Below, one piece after another: positions 31,663 to 41,122 of a stretch of 61,387 nt of DNA (the stretch's first letter is position 1; each line of letters starts with the position of its first letter). Position numbers and translations under genes: made by a program. The notes beneath the pieces were generated by a model. It made no database searches. It was not told the origin of the DNA and was given only the letters and a program-made list of their open reading frames with translations. This stretch comes from Scytonema sp. RU_4_4. Lineage in GTDB: Bacteria > Cyanobacteriota > Cyanobacteriia > Cyanobacteriales > Nostocaceae. The stretch lies in the NCBI GenBank assembly GCA_012031965.1, contig JAAUSC010000009.1:1-61387 (forward strand), written 5' to 3'.

Positions 31663-32141
31663 CCTTGAATTAGCCCTTGGTCAATGATAGCGGTCGCAGT
31701 TGTGGCAAATGTCTCGCCGTGTCTCTGCAATCTCTCATAAGCGTTTTTAGAAGCGCTTGCGACCGCCTCTATGGGAACTTCCGCAAAAGGTTTGACATCA
31801 ACAGCAGGATTAATTGTCTTGATTAAAGAGCCTCCTAAATCTGCGCCCGCATCAATTGAGTTATCAATCAAAGTCTGTAACACCGATTGATACATCTTTG
31901 CGTCTTGCGGTCGCACTATCTGTAACAAGCTTCCTAGCTGTTGTAGTATCAGCGCTTTCCTTTGCGCTTGTAGTATCGTTGCATTACTACCTATGTTGTC
32001 ATAGCTTTTAGTCAACTCTTTGTCAAGCTGCCTAAACGCTGCATCTAGTGCTTTGTTCATGCGTTCTATAGCAGCATCTTCCATCTTGATGAGTTCCTGG
32101 TCATAGCGTTCAGCTAACTGTATCGCTTTGTCTATCGCCAT
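31620..32141 (-). CDS. N-terminal part of the MuF protein, ending at a -1 frame junction
   Basis: A 173-residue protein with helices (MNKALDAAFRQLDKELTKSY and YERLQRHGETFATTATAIID) ending GLIQGWGIQKLGSRYNNN. The last residues read IQKLGSR in this frame and LQQQLGVTKSRAEMIARTE in the -1 frame, which begins the 28888-31662 product. The joined sequence IQKLGSR-LQQQLGVTK is a normal MuF sequence. The change is at about 31635, equal to loss of one base. Either two overlapping polypeptides are made, or the gene is damaged here. The start codon is inside palindrome copy r. Confidence 0.75.
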   Translation of the reverse strand: MAIDKAIQLAERYDQELIKMEDAAIERMNKALDAAFRQLDKELTKSYDNIGSNATILQAQRKALILQQLGSLLQIVRPQDAKMYQSVLQTLIDNSIDAGADLGGSLIKTINPAVDVKPFAEVPIEAVASASKNAYERLQRHGETFATTATAIIDQGLIQGWGIQKLGSRYNNN

Positions 32142-32159
32142 AGAAACCTTTCCTTAACG
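32136..32159. repeat. 24-bp palindrome, copy r, containing a stop and a start codon
   Basis: It includes the TAA of the methyltransferase (32154) and the ATG of the MuF N-terminal gene (32141). On the minus strand AAGGAAAGG within it acts as a ribosome binding site. Confidence 0.85.
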
Positions 32160-33146
32160 ATAACTCTGCTCATAATGTTTAAAAATTTGTCCTAGTATTG
32201 CCTCGTAGAGCTTAGTTGGCACGCCATTGCCTACGACTGCGCCCGCGATTCTCGACTGTGGGGGCAAATAATACCAATCAGGGATTGACTGTAGTATCGC
32301 ACAATCACGCACTGACAGGTCAAGCCACTGCCCTTTGTACCAGATATTAAGGAATGACTTTCTGTTAGCTGCCTTGTTGTCTGTGAAAATCGCACAAGTA
32401 ATAGTAGGTGCTAATTCATACGGATGCCTGATTATTACGTTGTCACGAATTGACAGACGTTGAACTAAAAAAGCTTCTGTGTCAGGATATAGCAAACGAT
32501 GCTCGTATAATGCTTGTTTCTGCGTAACCGTAGGTTCTGCAAAGTTCATGTAATCAATGCGATGAGCGAGCGCATCCATCCAAGATACAGGACGCTGACG
32601 TACTGGCATTCCTACAAGCGAGTTACCACGGTGAGCAATCAGACACATCCTCTCTCTGTCTTGTGGGACACTGTAACTAGAAGCGTTAATCACATCAAAA
32701 CAGATTGCATAGCCTAGCTCTACAAGCGTCTCGTAGATGAGAGCAAATGACGCTGACTTGACGTAACCCCGCACTTGCTCAAGTGTAAAGTAATGTGGTT
32801 GCATCTCTCGAATTGCTCTTGCTACTGCGATCGCTGCTGTCAAATCTTTTTCTTTCTCTCCACCGTTGCTTGTGTTTGCGTTAGAGAAAGATTTACATGA
32901 CGGTGAAGCGTGTAAAAGGAACCAGTTGTCATAGTAATTTCTAAAATTAACCGTTTCAACTGACTGTCTAAGTAGCTGAGTATCCGGATAGTTGGCTGCG
33001 TAAACATCTGCAATTGCATGACTTAATTCTGGATTGCTTGGGTCACCTTCCACGGCTAAACGTACGCTTAAACCTTTATCTGCATACTTCATTATGGCGG
33101 CGTCGAGAACTCCGCCACCACTAAATAATGTTGCTGCTTTAAGCAT
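32154..33146 (-). CDS. DNA cytosine-5 methyltransferase
   Basis: A 330-residue enzyme. Motif I is ATLFSGGGVLDAA, motif IV is ASPSCKSFSN with catalytic Cys84 (PSC in place of the usual PPC), motif VI is FTLEQVRGY (EQV in place of ENV), motif VIII is PQDRERMCLIA, and motifs IX/X end NGVPTKLYEAILGQI. It probably transfers a methyl group from SAM to cytosine C5, perhaps for protection against host restriction. The ENV and PPC variations are unusual and could affect activity. The DNA encoding motif IV contains palindrome copy s. A deleted relative is at 12061-12196. It is the last backbone gene before the 33-43 kb cargo. Confidence 0.8.
   Translation of the reverse strand: MLKAATLFSGGGVLDAAIMKYADKGLSVRLAVEGDPSNPELSHAIADVYAANYPDTQLLRQSVETVNFRNYYDNWFLLHASPSCKSFSNANTSNGGEKEKDLTAAIAVARAIREMQPHYFTLEQVRGYVKSASFALIYETLVELGYAICFDVINASSYSVPQDRERMCLIAHRGNSLVGMPVRQRPVSWMDALAHRIDYMNFAEPTVTQKQALYEHRLLYPDTEAFLVQRLSIRDNVIIRHPYELAPTITCAIFTDNKAANRKSFLNIWYKGQWLDLSVRDCAILQSIPDWYYLPPQSRIAGAVVGNGVPTKLYEAILGQIFKHYEQSYR
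32879..32902. repeat. 24-bp palindrome-like copy s, inside methyltransferase motif IV
   Basis: CGTTAGAGAAA is exact; the other arm, TTTACATGACG, is imperfect. It encodes part of CKSFSNA right after the catalytic Cys. Confidence 0.6.
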
Positions 33147-33254
33147 TGATTTGTATCATCTTTTTTAGGTCTAATTTGACATAAAAAACTGAAAGAGTCA
33201 AGGATGATGTCGTTGAAGAAATAATTTATCTCCGATTCGCCACCATTACCCCAT

Positions 33255-36221
33255 TTAAGAGCTAATTTGATAACCACTGAAAACTGTCATCGGCTCGGTT
33301 TCGCCTTGGCAAATCCAAGCACCCCAGAAAAAGGGATGAGATAATAGTTGAACATCTTCATCGCCAAAATTAGAATTTCCTGTAAGTTCTTTTAAAACTT
33401 CTAGTCCTAATGGCAATTCACGTAATTCTCTAACTGTAATGTAGCGGATATAATTTTGTGCCTCTTGCAAAGCTGCACTGCGTCCCATCCCATTTTTGAT
33501 ATTGTTGAAGAAACGCTCCATTAATAGAACAGAAGCTTTTTCTGGGACTGACCACAAGCTCATCACTAGGGTTTTGGCTCCCGCTACGGCAAAGGCGCGA
33601 CGCAAGCCAAAGACACCCTCGCCGATACTGATGTCGCCAATGGCACTATTACAAGCACAGACAACAGAAAGTTCGTTTGCCCATAAATCTAATAAGGCGA
33701 CATCTTGAGCAAAGAGAAAGCCTTTTCCGGCTTCGGGTGGGAGAGGAAGATTCTTGCACCAGTTAATTGCACCAGCAAATGCTAATGCAGAACGCATCAT
33801 TGGGTTAGGTGCTTGACGGGAGCGAGCAAGGCGATCAAAGCTAGCAGTTTGTAGGGGAGAAGGGAGGGGTTCTTCAGTTTGAGAAGAATAGAATCCATGA
33901 GTGCCGATTAAGAGGATGTTAGGACATTGATTATGAGTTAGGTAAGTGGTGAGTGCATCTTCTTGGAGGTGAGGTTCGACTTTCAGTAAATCGGCTACTG
34001 TTTTAGCCAATAAACCTGTAGTTTCGGCTCGGTTTAAGTCTTCTTTGTCTAAAAGACTCATTACTTGTAGCTCTTGTATAGTAACAGCTTCCCTATTGCT
34101 CGCAGTAATATTTGATTTACCCAGTAAGAATTTAGGATCGGCAATGATAGTAGGAGGAAAGGGAGGGCGATTTGTTGCTACTGTGGAGCGCAATAAGTCC
34201 CGTCCTGCGGATATATAGCTGATGGAGTAACGATCTACTAATAATTCTTCTGCTGATTTGTCTAGGGGTAGGAACTGAAAGGAAACGAGACTTAAGCCAG
34301 CATCCGGAGAAATCAATAGTTGTTGACTATTGGCTAAATACTGGCAAATCGGGTCAAAAATGGCTTGACGAAGTTGGATGGCTGCATTGGGATAGTAGCG
34401 GTATTGAGATATAGTGGTAGAGGATGAATTTTCAAGAATGGCATCGAAATCAAATTCTAATGTCCCGTTCCCATCGAAGCGAACTAATTTACCCTCTGCG
34501 GTATTGACATAGGTAATAGCAGAGAGTCGATATCTTTGGATGAGTTCCTCAATTTCGTCTGCTTCTCCCAACACTTTCATTGTTACTTGTTCTGGTTGTC
34601 TCGCAGGAAGGATGAATACTAGATAGCGAGATGAACCCCATTGGTTATTGTCAAAATCATAGAGATTGAAGCGCACAAACTCTAGTAAAACACTCCCTAC
34701 TGGCAAGCGCTGTGCCAGGATTTGACGGTCGATGGTTTGGTCTTGTAATTGAATCTCTGGTACTTGAGAAGCAAGCTCTCGTTCTAGGCGATCTGTCTGT
34801 TGTTGCAGTTGTTGCAAGCGTTCTCTGTCTTTGGCAGTGGATTGATTAAAAGTCCAATGGGTAATTTGTTCGCATAGAGAACGCCATTGTTGTAATTTTT
34901 CTGTTAGATGTTGGTAGCGTTCTTCGTAGATAGCCGCATTAAATGCCGTCACCGCAGCCGCACTGAGACCTTTGCGTTGGAGAACGACATCAAAGACAGC
35001 TTGTACTATTTCAAGGTTATCATTAAAATAAGTAACCACGAGGGAAAGCAAAGCTTCTGTAGTCGTTCTAATTTGCTGGAGGTATTGTAGGCGATCTGCT
35101 TCTGAACTTAAAGCAAATACCCGACGAGTGATTTTGTTTTCTACTGCAACTGCTTCTTGAAATGTTTTTAAAGCTTCTGGATAGCGACCGCTAATTACTA
35201 ACAATACACCTAGATTATTAAGAATGATATTGACATCGGGATGGTCACCATCAAATAGTTTCTTATACATCGCCAATGCATCACCAAGATAATGTCGAGC
35301 TTCGGCGAGTTTCCCCTGTGCTTGTAACAATAAACCCAGATTATTGAGACTGAGAGCAACATCGGGATGGTCGCTCTCAAATAGCCTCTTTTTCATCTCC
35401 AATGCATCGCGATAACAAGATTCAGCTTCAGCGAGTTTCCCCTGTGCTTGTAACAATCCACCCAGATTATTGAGACTGGTAGCGACATCAGGATGGTTAT
35501 CCCCAAATAGCCTCTTTCTCATCATTAATGCATCGTCAAGATAAGGTTGAGCTTCGGCAAGTCGTCCCTGTGCTTTGAACAATAAATAACCCAGATTATT
35601 GAGACTAAGAGCAACATAAGGATGGTCGCCTTTAAATAGCTTCCTATACATTGTTAATGCATCGCGATAATAAGGTTCAGCTTCGGTGATTTTCCCCTGT
35701 GCTTCTAACAATAAACCCAGATTAGTGAGACTGATAGCAATATCAAGATGGTCGCCTTCAAATAGCCTCTTTCTCATCTCCAATGCATCGCGATAATAAG
35801 GTTCAGCTTCGGCAAGTTTCCCCCGTGCTTCTAACAATCTACCCAGATTACTGAGACTAGTAGCGACATCGGGATGGTTGTTTAACCAAATACTTCTAGC
35901 TATATCTAAAGCTTGTTTAGCACTGTCGATAGCTTCCGCATAACGGCATTGGTTGTATAGTTCAACTGATCTTTGATTGTGTTGCCTAAAAGTGTTAAGA
36001 GTTTGTTCGAGTTTTTGGCGGAAATTTTGCAACCATTTAGCCGCTTTGGTACTACCTTCCTCGATAAGTTGTTGTTCTACTATCTTCATCACTTCTACCA
36101 ATCCTGCGTCGATCAGAAGGCAGTTTTCTCGTAATAAAGTAGTTATCAATGCCTCTTTATCAAAAGCATTTAATAACTTGCTGATTAAGTGACAATACTG
36201 CTCAAACTTTGCTTTATCCAT
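33255..36221 (-). CDS. TPR-CHAT protein (caspase-like protease)
   Basis: A 988-residue protein. An N-terminal helical domain of about 90 residues is followed by six or seven 42-residue kinesin-light-chain-type TPRs (about 90-380), with repeats such as HPDVATSLNNLGGLLQAQGK. A helical linker (about 390-560) follows, and then a C-terminal CHAT domain (about 640-980) with the His in ILLIGTHGFYSSQ and the Cys in VVCACNSAIGD. CHAT domains are caspase-like proteases that act in regulated cell death and in defence systems such as type III-E Craspase. Both catalytic residues are present. With the next gene it forms a cyanobacterial CHAT cassette outside the phage backbone. Confidence 0.85.
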   Translation of the reverse strand: MDKAKFEQYCHLISKLLNAFDKEALITTLLRENCLLIDAGLVEVMKIVEQQLIEEGSTKAAKWLQNFRQKLEQTLNTFRQHNQRSVELYNQCRYAEAIDSAKQALDIARSIWLNNHPDVATSLSNLGRLLEARGKLAEAEPYYRDALEMRKRLFEGDHLDIAISLTNLGLLLEAQGKITEAEPYYRDALTMYRKLFKGDHPYVALSLNNLGYLLFKAQGRLAEAQPYLDDALMMRKRLFGDNHPDVATSLNNLGGLLQAQGKLAEAESCYRDALEMKKRLFESDHPDVALSLNNLGLLLQAQGKLAEARHYLGDALAMYKKLFDGDHPDVNIILNNLGVLLVISGRYPEALKTFQEAVAVENKITRRVFALSSEADRLQYLQQIRTTTEALLSLVVTYFNDNLEIVQAVFDVVLQRKGLSAAAVTAFNAAIYEERYQHLTEKLQQWRSLCEQITHWTFNQSTAKDRERLQQLQQQTDRLERELASQVPEIQLQDQTIDRQILAQRLPVGSVLLEFVRFNLYDFDNNQWGSSRYLVFILPARQPEQVTMKVLGEADEIEELIQRYRLSAITYVNTAEGKLVRFDGNGTLEFDFDAILENSSSTTISQYRYYPNAAIQLRQAIFDPICQYLANSQQLLISPDAGLSLVSFQFLPLDKSAEELLVDRYSISYISAGRDLLRSTVATNRPPFPPTIIADPKFLLGKSNITASNREAVTIQELQVMSLLDKEDLNRAETTGLLAKTVADLLKVEPHLQEDALTTYLTHNQCPNILLIGTHGFYSSQTEEPLPSPLQTASFDRLARSRQAPNPMMRSALAFAGAINWCKNLPLPPEAGKGFLFAQDVALLDLWANELSVVCACNSAIGDISIGEGVFGLRRAFAVAGAKTLVMSLWSVPEKASVLLMERFFNNIKNGMGRSAALQEAQNYIRYITVRELRELPLGLEVLKELTGNSNFGDEDVQLLSHPFFWGAWICQGETEPMTVFSGYQISS

Positions 36222-36272
36222 ATTTTTTTATCTATAAAAAGCTATTTTTATATTGTTTTTTATGATATGAAA

Positions 36273-37193
36273 TCAACGACTATTAGCTGGTTGTATAATT
36301 TTGAACTTCGTGCCTATAACTTCACAATTTGGCTCTTGCTCAAGAAAATTCAAAAACTCCTGCAAGTCACTTTCCTTTAGTTGTAATGGCTTTTGATCCT
36401 CCGTTTGAATGCAACTTAAGCTAGGTTTGTTCTGACTAATAATAGCGATTACCCAATCCACACCTGTGATACCTGCCTTAAGTGGCAGAAAAGAAAGTCG
36501 AGAACTAGGAAATCGATGATTTTGTGCTGGTTGAGAAGGTTGTTTGATTAAACAAGAAGGGGAAAAAAGATATAATTTTTCAGAAGAGTATTTTTGAATT
36601 AACGTCAAATAGCCATGTTGTTGCGAATTGATTTCATAGCTTAACTCACTGCTCCAAGGAAATGTAGGCATTTCATCTTCTTGCTCTAAACCTATTTCTT
36701 CTAAATTAAACTCTAAAGTACTGATTTCAGCACCGATTTCTTTTAATGAGCTAATTTTTATTCCTGTGAAAGAAGTTACTTTATTCCATAATTTTTCCCA
36801 AAAACTTATAGGTGATATTTTCGGTTCATGTATTTTCAACCATTTATTAAAATAATCATTACGCAAAAATTTAATCAAATCGTCCCAAGTTATAATTTTT
36901 TTGTCGCCAAGTTCCCAGTTATTTTGTTTTTTAATCTTTCTTAAGACTTCTCTCAGTTTATATATAGCTTCACTTGACAACCATTTCGAGTCTTCCTCTT
37001 CATGCCGAGAAGGAAAAACAGTTTTTAAAAAGGTCTTATCTTTTACTAATTGAGTAGTTTTTGCACAACTTTCACTAAACCGACGAGTAACGCGCGCCTT
37101 GAAAAAATTGGCTGACTCATCAACAAGACCCAGTTCATCCGCCACACTATCAAGGAATTGGGATTCGTATTCATTGTATTGAGGACTCGCCAT
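36273..37193 (-). CDS. CHAT-associated protein with DUF4384-like C-terminal region
   Basis: A 306-residue protein that starts 52 bp upstream of the TPR-CHAT gene on the same strand, so both are probably co-transcribed. The N-terminal 120 residues are helical and charged. The C-terminal half (LSYEINSQQHGYLTLIQKYS followed by LYLFSPSCLIKQ and ITGVDWVIAIISQ) resembles the DUF4384-type domain that in cyanobacteria and myxobacteria accompanies CHAT and caspase-like proteases. It may sense or recruit substrate. The assignment is tentative. Confidence 0.55.
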   Translation of the reverse strand: MASPQYNEYESQFLDSVADELGLVDESANFFKARVTRRFSESCAKTTQLVKDKTFLKTVFPSRHEEEDSKWLSSEAIYKLREVLRKIKKQNNWELGDKKIITWDDLIKFLRNDYFNKWLKIHEPKISPISFWEKLWNKVTSFTGIKISSLKEIGAEISTLEFNLEEIGLEQEDEMPTFPWSSELSYEINSQQHGYLTLIQKYSSEKLYLFSPSCLIKQPSQPAQNHRFPSSRLSFLPLKAGITGVDWVIAIISQNKPSLSCIQTEDQKPLQLKESDLQEFLNFLEQEPNCEVIGTKFKIIQPANSR

Positions 37194-37386
37194 AACATTT
37201 ATTACCCAATTTAATTAACTGTCCTAAAAACATCCTATTTTTTTCTTGAAATGAGGTCAATAGCTAAACAACTTTCTCCACCTAAATACATCATTTTCCC
37301 CCCTTTTACCCCTTCTATATTAATAGCAATTTTGTCAACATAAATATAGAACTCGATTTAGTATTAGACACACATATAGAGGACAT

Positions 37387-37746
37387 ATGAAACTAGTACT
37401 TGGAGTGGGCTGTATAATTTCTGCAACCGCATTGGGGTGGCACAGCTACCAGAACTATGTATCCGAAGGAGTATCCCATAAGAAAGCATTGTTTCTGAGT
37501 TTGTCATCTGGGGTTAATTCTCTAGTTGCTTTGGGGTCAATTGTACGCTTGTTTACCTTTCAACCCGATCATAATCCTTATGACGTAAACTTTACTGCTC
37601 AACATCAGGAACCATCAATTGATATAAACATTGAAAATCTCCCTCCTGAACCGCCGACATTTAACATTCCTTGGGTGCTCATTTTAGGTGTGGGAGCAGC
37701 ATTGGTTGCCCCAGAATTTTTACCTTTTGTCTTCGCATTAAGGTAA
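37387..37746 (+). CDS. Small membrane protein
   Basis: A 119-residue protein with an N-terminal hydrophobic segment (LVLGVGCIISATALGWHSY), a second (ALFLSLSSGVNSLVALGSIV), a Pro-rich hydrophilic stretch (IDINIENLPPEPPTFNIPW) and a C-terminal membrane segment (VLILGVGAALVAPEFLPFV). It is divergent from the CHAT-DUF4384 pair, and it could be the membrane partner of that cassette. No family is recognised. Confidence 0.55.
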   Translation: MKLVLGVGCIISATALGWHSYQNYVSEGVSHKKALFLSLSSGVNSLVALGSIVRLFTFQPDHNPYDVNFTAQHQEPSIDINIENLPPEPPTFNIPWVLILGVGAALVAPEFLPFVFALR

Positions 37747-37784
37747 ATCAACGTAATAAACGGTTCAGATAAGAAGTTGACGAG

Positions 37785-37960
37785 TGAAGGTAAGCAGAGG
37801 GGCAGAGGGGCAGAGGAGAAATCTGATTCACGTGGATTGGTTTTCCCCTCTGCTCCCCAATACTCGCGCTTCCCCTCCAGGGGCGCTGCGCAAATGCTCT
37901 CTACCCCATCCCCTCCGCTGTCTCAACGAATAAATGTCTTAACTGAACCGTATTGGTTTA
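37785..37960 (+). repeat. Nostoc-type GC-rich interspersed repeat
   Basis: AGAGGGGCAGAGGGGCAGAGG and its partial complement near 37845 (TTTTCCCCTCTGCTCCCC) form an imperfect inverted repeat. Similar sequences are common in Nostocales genomes. Confidence 0.6.
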
Positions 37961-38123
37961 TCACCTACGGGGAGAGGGCGATACGCTTCACGTTGTTCCG
38001 AATCAAACTATAGCCAAATCTCTTGCAGACGAAGAGTTTTTGCAGACAAAAAGTTAATTAATCTGCCACAGCCAAAATTTTACAACCTAAACAACTTCTG
38101 TGACTTACTCAAGGAGAACAAAA

Positions 38124-38540
38124 ATGATGAACATAAGTTCCAACAAACTGATGGGTAGCTTTTCCAAAAAAGCTCGCAATTTCTTTGCACCGCTTCTTGC
38201 TGTAGGAATAGGAACTTGGCAAGCTTCGATCCCTGTTGCGCTATTGCTGACATCTCCTGTATTGCTTACTGCTGAGGTTGCACATGCTGCCGAATCGATG
38301 CCCGTTACGCTCGTTCAAGCATTTGGTTGGGACCCATCGAATGCTGCATACAAGGTCTTGATTCAATCTAGAAACGGCAATCAATACTTTGTGTGGTATG
38401 ACAATTTGATTGGGGCAAAGGTTGGTTCGGTGATTACACTCACATACGAAGGATCTGGCCCTTCCCTCTGGTTCTACAAATTAATCAACACTGGGAATGG
38501 AAAAGAATCAAACATCCGTCGATATTTAAGAGCCAATTAA
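38124..38540 (+). CDS. Secreted small protein
   Basis: 138 residues from the ATG at 38124, which follows AAGGAGAACAAAA. The N-terminus is positively charged and hydrophobic (SKKARNFFAPLLAVGIGTWQ, then SIPVALLLTSPVLLTAEVAH) and ends AHAAE, a good signal-peptidase I site. The mature part of about 80 residues (VTLVQAFGWDPSNAAYKVLI, then FVWYDNLIGAKVGSVITLTY) is beta-rich. It is exported to the periplasm or outside. I do not recognise the family. Confidence 0.65.
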   Translation: MMNISSNKLMGSFSKKARNFFAPLLAVGIGTWQASIPVALLLTSPVLLTAEVAHAAESMPVTLVQAFGWDPSNAAYKVLIQSRNGNQYFVWYDNLIGAKVGSVITLTYEGSGPSLWFYKLINTGNGKESNIRRYLRAN

Positions 38541-38627
38541 GCTTCCACATCTATAAGCCAGTTTCCAACTAAAACAAACAATAACTGTTTTTGGTGGCGA
38601 CAACTTTAATCTAGTTTGTTTTCAAAG

Positions 38628-38752
38628 CGATTGCGCGGAGCGCAGACGCCAAGGGCGTATCGCATACATAAATCCTAGCACCTGAAATGCGATAAGCCTC
38701 TGGCTTTAGCTTTGCGCGATACGCACAAGCTAAAGCCCGCAGGGGCATCGCT
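38628..38752. repeat. Cyanobacterial interspersed repeat pair
   Basis: GCGATTGCGCGGAGCGCAGA to GTATCGC (first unit) and ATGCGATAAGCCTCTGGC to GGGGCATCGC (second unit). Both are bounded by GCGAT/ATCGC and can fold. Confidence 0.65.
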
Positions 38753-38826
38753 TTTATTGACGCAAGCATGAGAACTCATCGTGAATATAGGTTTTAGCTG
38801 ACAACTTCAGGAGAAACTGAATCATT

Positions 38827-38940
38827 ATGTTGAAAAGATTGATTTTTTCCATAAGTAGTTTATCCGATAAAAGTACAGAAATCCCCAAGCTTGGAGATGA
38901 TGATGACCCAGATGATGATCCAATTGTTCCGCCCAATTAA
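38827..38940 (+). CDS. Small acidic-tailed peptide
   Basis: A 37-residue frame: MLKRLIFSISSLSDKSTEIP, then a tail rich in Asp (GDDDDPDDDPIVPPN). AGGAG lies 13 bases before the ATG. The hydrophobic-basic front and acidic tail resemble a short leader-bearing peptide, and an ABC transporter and secreted proteins lie within 1.5 kb. A role as an exported peptide is speculation. The opposite-strand frame here reads as low-complexity Ser and is not believed. Confidence 0.4.
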   Translation: MLKRLIFSISSLSDKSTEIPKLGDDDDPDDDPIVPPN

Positions 38941-39018
38941 TTTTGGATCTTAATGGCTATAAAGTGCAATCAAATAATTAATTTGGTTTGCTTCCTTACA
39001 TGAAGTTCATGTACAGAT

Positions 39019-40014
39019 TTATTCACTTTCATCGTTCAACGTTCGACGCGCTTCTAATTGCCAAATATTTAATTCCGACAGTTTACAGTCTTGTCCTTTT
39101 AGTTGTTGGTTATCGTAGTCAGATTTCAGGCAGTCTTTCCATGATTCTAAGGCACTTTGCTTTTCTCCTTGAGCTTCTTGGACTTTTGCTAATAAACAGT
39201 GAGTTAGAGGGCGATTGCTATCTAATTTAAGTGACATGAGCAGATGTTTTTTCGCTTGCTTATATAGCTTTTGCTCAAAATATGCCCAGCCGAGGTTCTT
39301 ATGCAATGAAGCTTTCACCATGCTATCTTGAACCCGCAACAAAATTGGCTGAATCATCTCAACGGCTACAGCACTATTTCCTTTGAGAATCGATAAACGA
39401 GCTAGATTATTGATTGCAGCATCAGCAGCCCGGTTGCTATATTTCATCGCAATTTCGTAGTGATGGCAAGCATTGGACAATTCCTCCAGTTTTTCGTAAG
39501 CTGAACCCAGATTGTAGTGAGCTTCCGCAAAATCAGGGTTAAAAGTAATTGCCCATTTTAAATAACATACTGCACTTTGGAAATTCCCCTTTAGGTAGTC
39601 GTTGTGACCAATTTTATTCAAAGATTTAGCGATTTGAGTCTTTTCTTCATCGTCCGAGAGTTGGAACTGCTTTTCCAGGTATTCTTGAACAGGTATATTG
39701 GCTGAAAATAACTGTAACAAGAAATTTTCAGATAAATTTGTACTCGTAAAAGCACGTTCTTGAAGTAACTCTGGTTTGTATTTAGCAAATAAGGCGACTA
39801 AATCAGAGCGTTTGTAGCGACGTCCATCAGAATGTTCATTTTCTAACCCAAATTCCTGACAAATTCTTTCAATATACTTTCTGACTGTAGATTCTCCAAT
39901 GCTCATAGCTTTTGCAATTGCAGCATCTGTCTCACCTGCCAAAATTCTTCTTAACACTTCTTTACGCCTGGGTGACAGATGCTCAAATATTTTTTCAAAC
40001 TCTTGCTGATTCAT
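39019..40014 (-). CDS. LuxR-type HTH protein with TPR repeats
   Basis: 331 residues from MNQQEFEKIF (an upstream in-frame ATG at 40047 would add 11). Residues about 5-65 (HLSPRRKEVLRRILAGETDA, then AIAKAMSIGESTVRKYIERI) form a LuxR/GerE-type helix-turn-helix of the kind often fused to effector or NTPase modules in cyanobacteria. From about 125 to 310 there are four or five TPRs (HNDYLKGNFQSAVCYLKWAI and related units). It probably senses a protein partner and controls a promoter nearby, possibly the divergent ABC transporter operon. Confidence 0.7.
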   Translation of the reverse strand: MNQQEFEKIFEHLSPRRKEVLRRILAGETDAAIAKAMSIGESTVRKYIERICQEFGLENEHSDGRRYKRSDLVALFAKYKPELLQERAFTSTNLSENFLLQLFSANIPVQEYLEKQFQLSDDEEKTQIAKSLNKIGHNDYLKGNFQSAVCYLKWAITFNPDFAEAHYNLGSAYEKLEELSNACHHYEIAMKYSNRAADAAINNLARLSILKGNSAVAVEMIQPILLRVQDSMVKASLHKNLGWAYFEQKLYKQAKKHLLMSLKLDSNRPLTHCLLAKVQEAQGEKQSALESWKDCLKSDYDNQQLKGQDCKLSELNIWQLEARRTLNDESE

Positions 40015-40258
40015 TCTTGATTTCAAATTGCAACCATGTAAAGCCACATCTGTGACTTTATACTAAGTTAACAAAATTTGATTACCTGCTAATGCATCCA
40101 ACTTGACAATCGCAAAATTCTGTGTCACAGTGGTGACTATAAAAACCAGCAACTACGTAAGAAGGCGACCTGCAATGCTAAAGGTTAAAATTTCTCAAAA
40201 ATACTTAGCTTAGTTTGATTTAAGTAAAACGACTGCAATTTTTTCTAGTTTTTGTAGT

Positions 40259-41116
40259 ATGATATACAAATCAAAGTCAGCAAGAGATTATGCAGAAAAT
40301 TATCTTCTTGAACTAAAAAATGTTACATTTAGTTACAGAAACCCGCCAAAGTTATTATTGGAAGATGCCAATTTTCAGCTACTTCCCGGAGAAAAGATTG
40401 GAATTGTAGGAGATAATGGCTCTGGTAAGTCTACTATTGCAAAGTTGTTCCTTGGCTTATGTAAACCCCAGAGGGGGTTTATAAGGTTATTTGGGGAAGA
40501 AGTTTCTTGGGGAAATCACTATCCAATGTTAGGTTATATTGGCGACCCCTCCTATAATCCAGGAGGTTTGGGTTTGCCTACTAATGTTCTAGTTGGGGAT
40601 TTAGTTGATTGTTTCAAGAAGCTTTGGAGTAATTCGATTCAAGATTCGTCTTTAGAGCTAGAAGACCGATTGAATCTGCCTCTTCTTTACAAGAATGACA
40701 TTGGTGTTCTATCGAAAGGGGAGAGGATGAGAGTAATGGCATTTCTCGCATTAAGTAAACAACCTAAGCTGCTAATTGCAGATGAAGCTACAGAAGGCTT
40801 AGATAAAGAAAGTAAAAAAATCATATTATCTGAATTGAAGCGAGCCTTTGAGAGATCAGAATTCGGCATGGTATGGATTTCACACCGTCATCATGAGATT
40901 GCTATTTTGGTTGATCAAGTTTACGAGCTTACTAGTTGTAAATTAAAAAAACACTCTCTAGGTAATTTCAACTGCGAAGTAGAAACTGAATTTAAAACAG
41001 AGACCTATAACAATCTTTCTTATGAAGCTTTCCAGGAGGTCTTTGGGGAAGTTTTTACAAACTCATTGGTTTCTAATTTTAACATTAAGGGAACTCGAAA
41101 GACTCAAACAGAATGA
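40259..41116 (+). CDS. ABC transporter ATP-binding protein
   Basis: A 285-residue ATPase with Walker A GDNGSGKST (residues 51-59), a short signature LSKGERMR, Walker B LLIADEATEGLD and the H-loop WISHRHHE. The 50-residue C-terminal tail is extra. It starts a plus-strand operon with a permease 6 bp downstream and three small secreted or membrane proteins. The half-size ATPase plus single permease fits an export-type (ABC-2-like) transporter. The substrate is unknown; small proteins in the same operon are candidates. Confidence 0.85.
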   Translation: MIYKSKSARDYAENYLLELKNVTFSYRNPPKLLLEDANFQLLPGEKIGIVGDNGSGKSTIAKLFLGLCKPQRGFIRLFGEEVSWGNHYPMLGYIGDPSYNPGGLGLPTNVLVGDLVDCFKKLWSNSIQDSSLELEDRLNLPLLYKNDIGVLSKGERMRVMAFLALSKQPKLLIADEATEGLDKESKKIILSELKRAFERSEFGMVWISHRHHEIAILVDQVYELTSCKLKKHSLGNFNCEVETEFKTETYNNLSYEAFQEVFGEVFTNSLVSNFNIKGTRKTQTE

Positions 41117-41122
41117 AGCGAT

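Noticed and set aside
35200-35900. Tandem repeats of about 126 bp
   Set aside because: They code the 42-residue TPR units of the CHAT protein.
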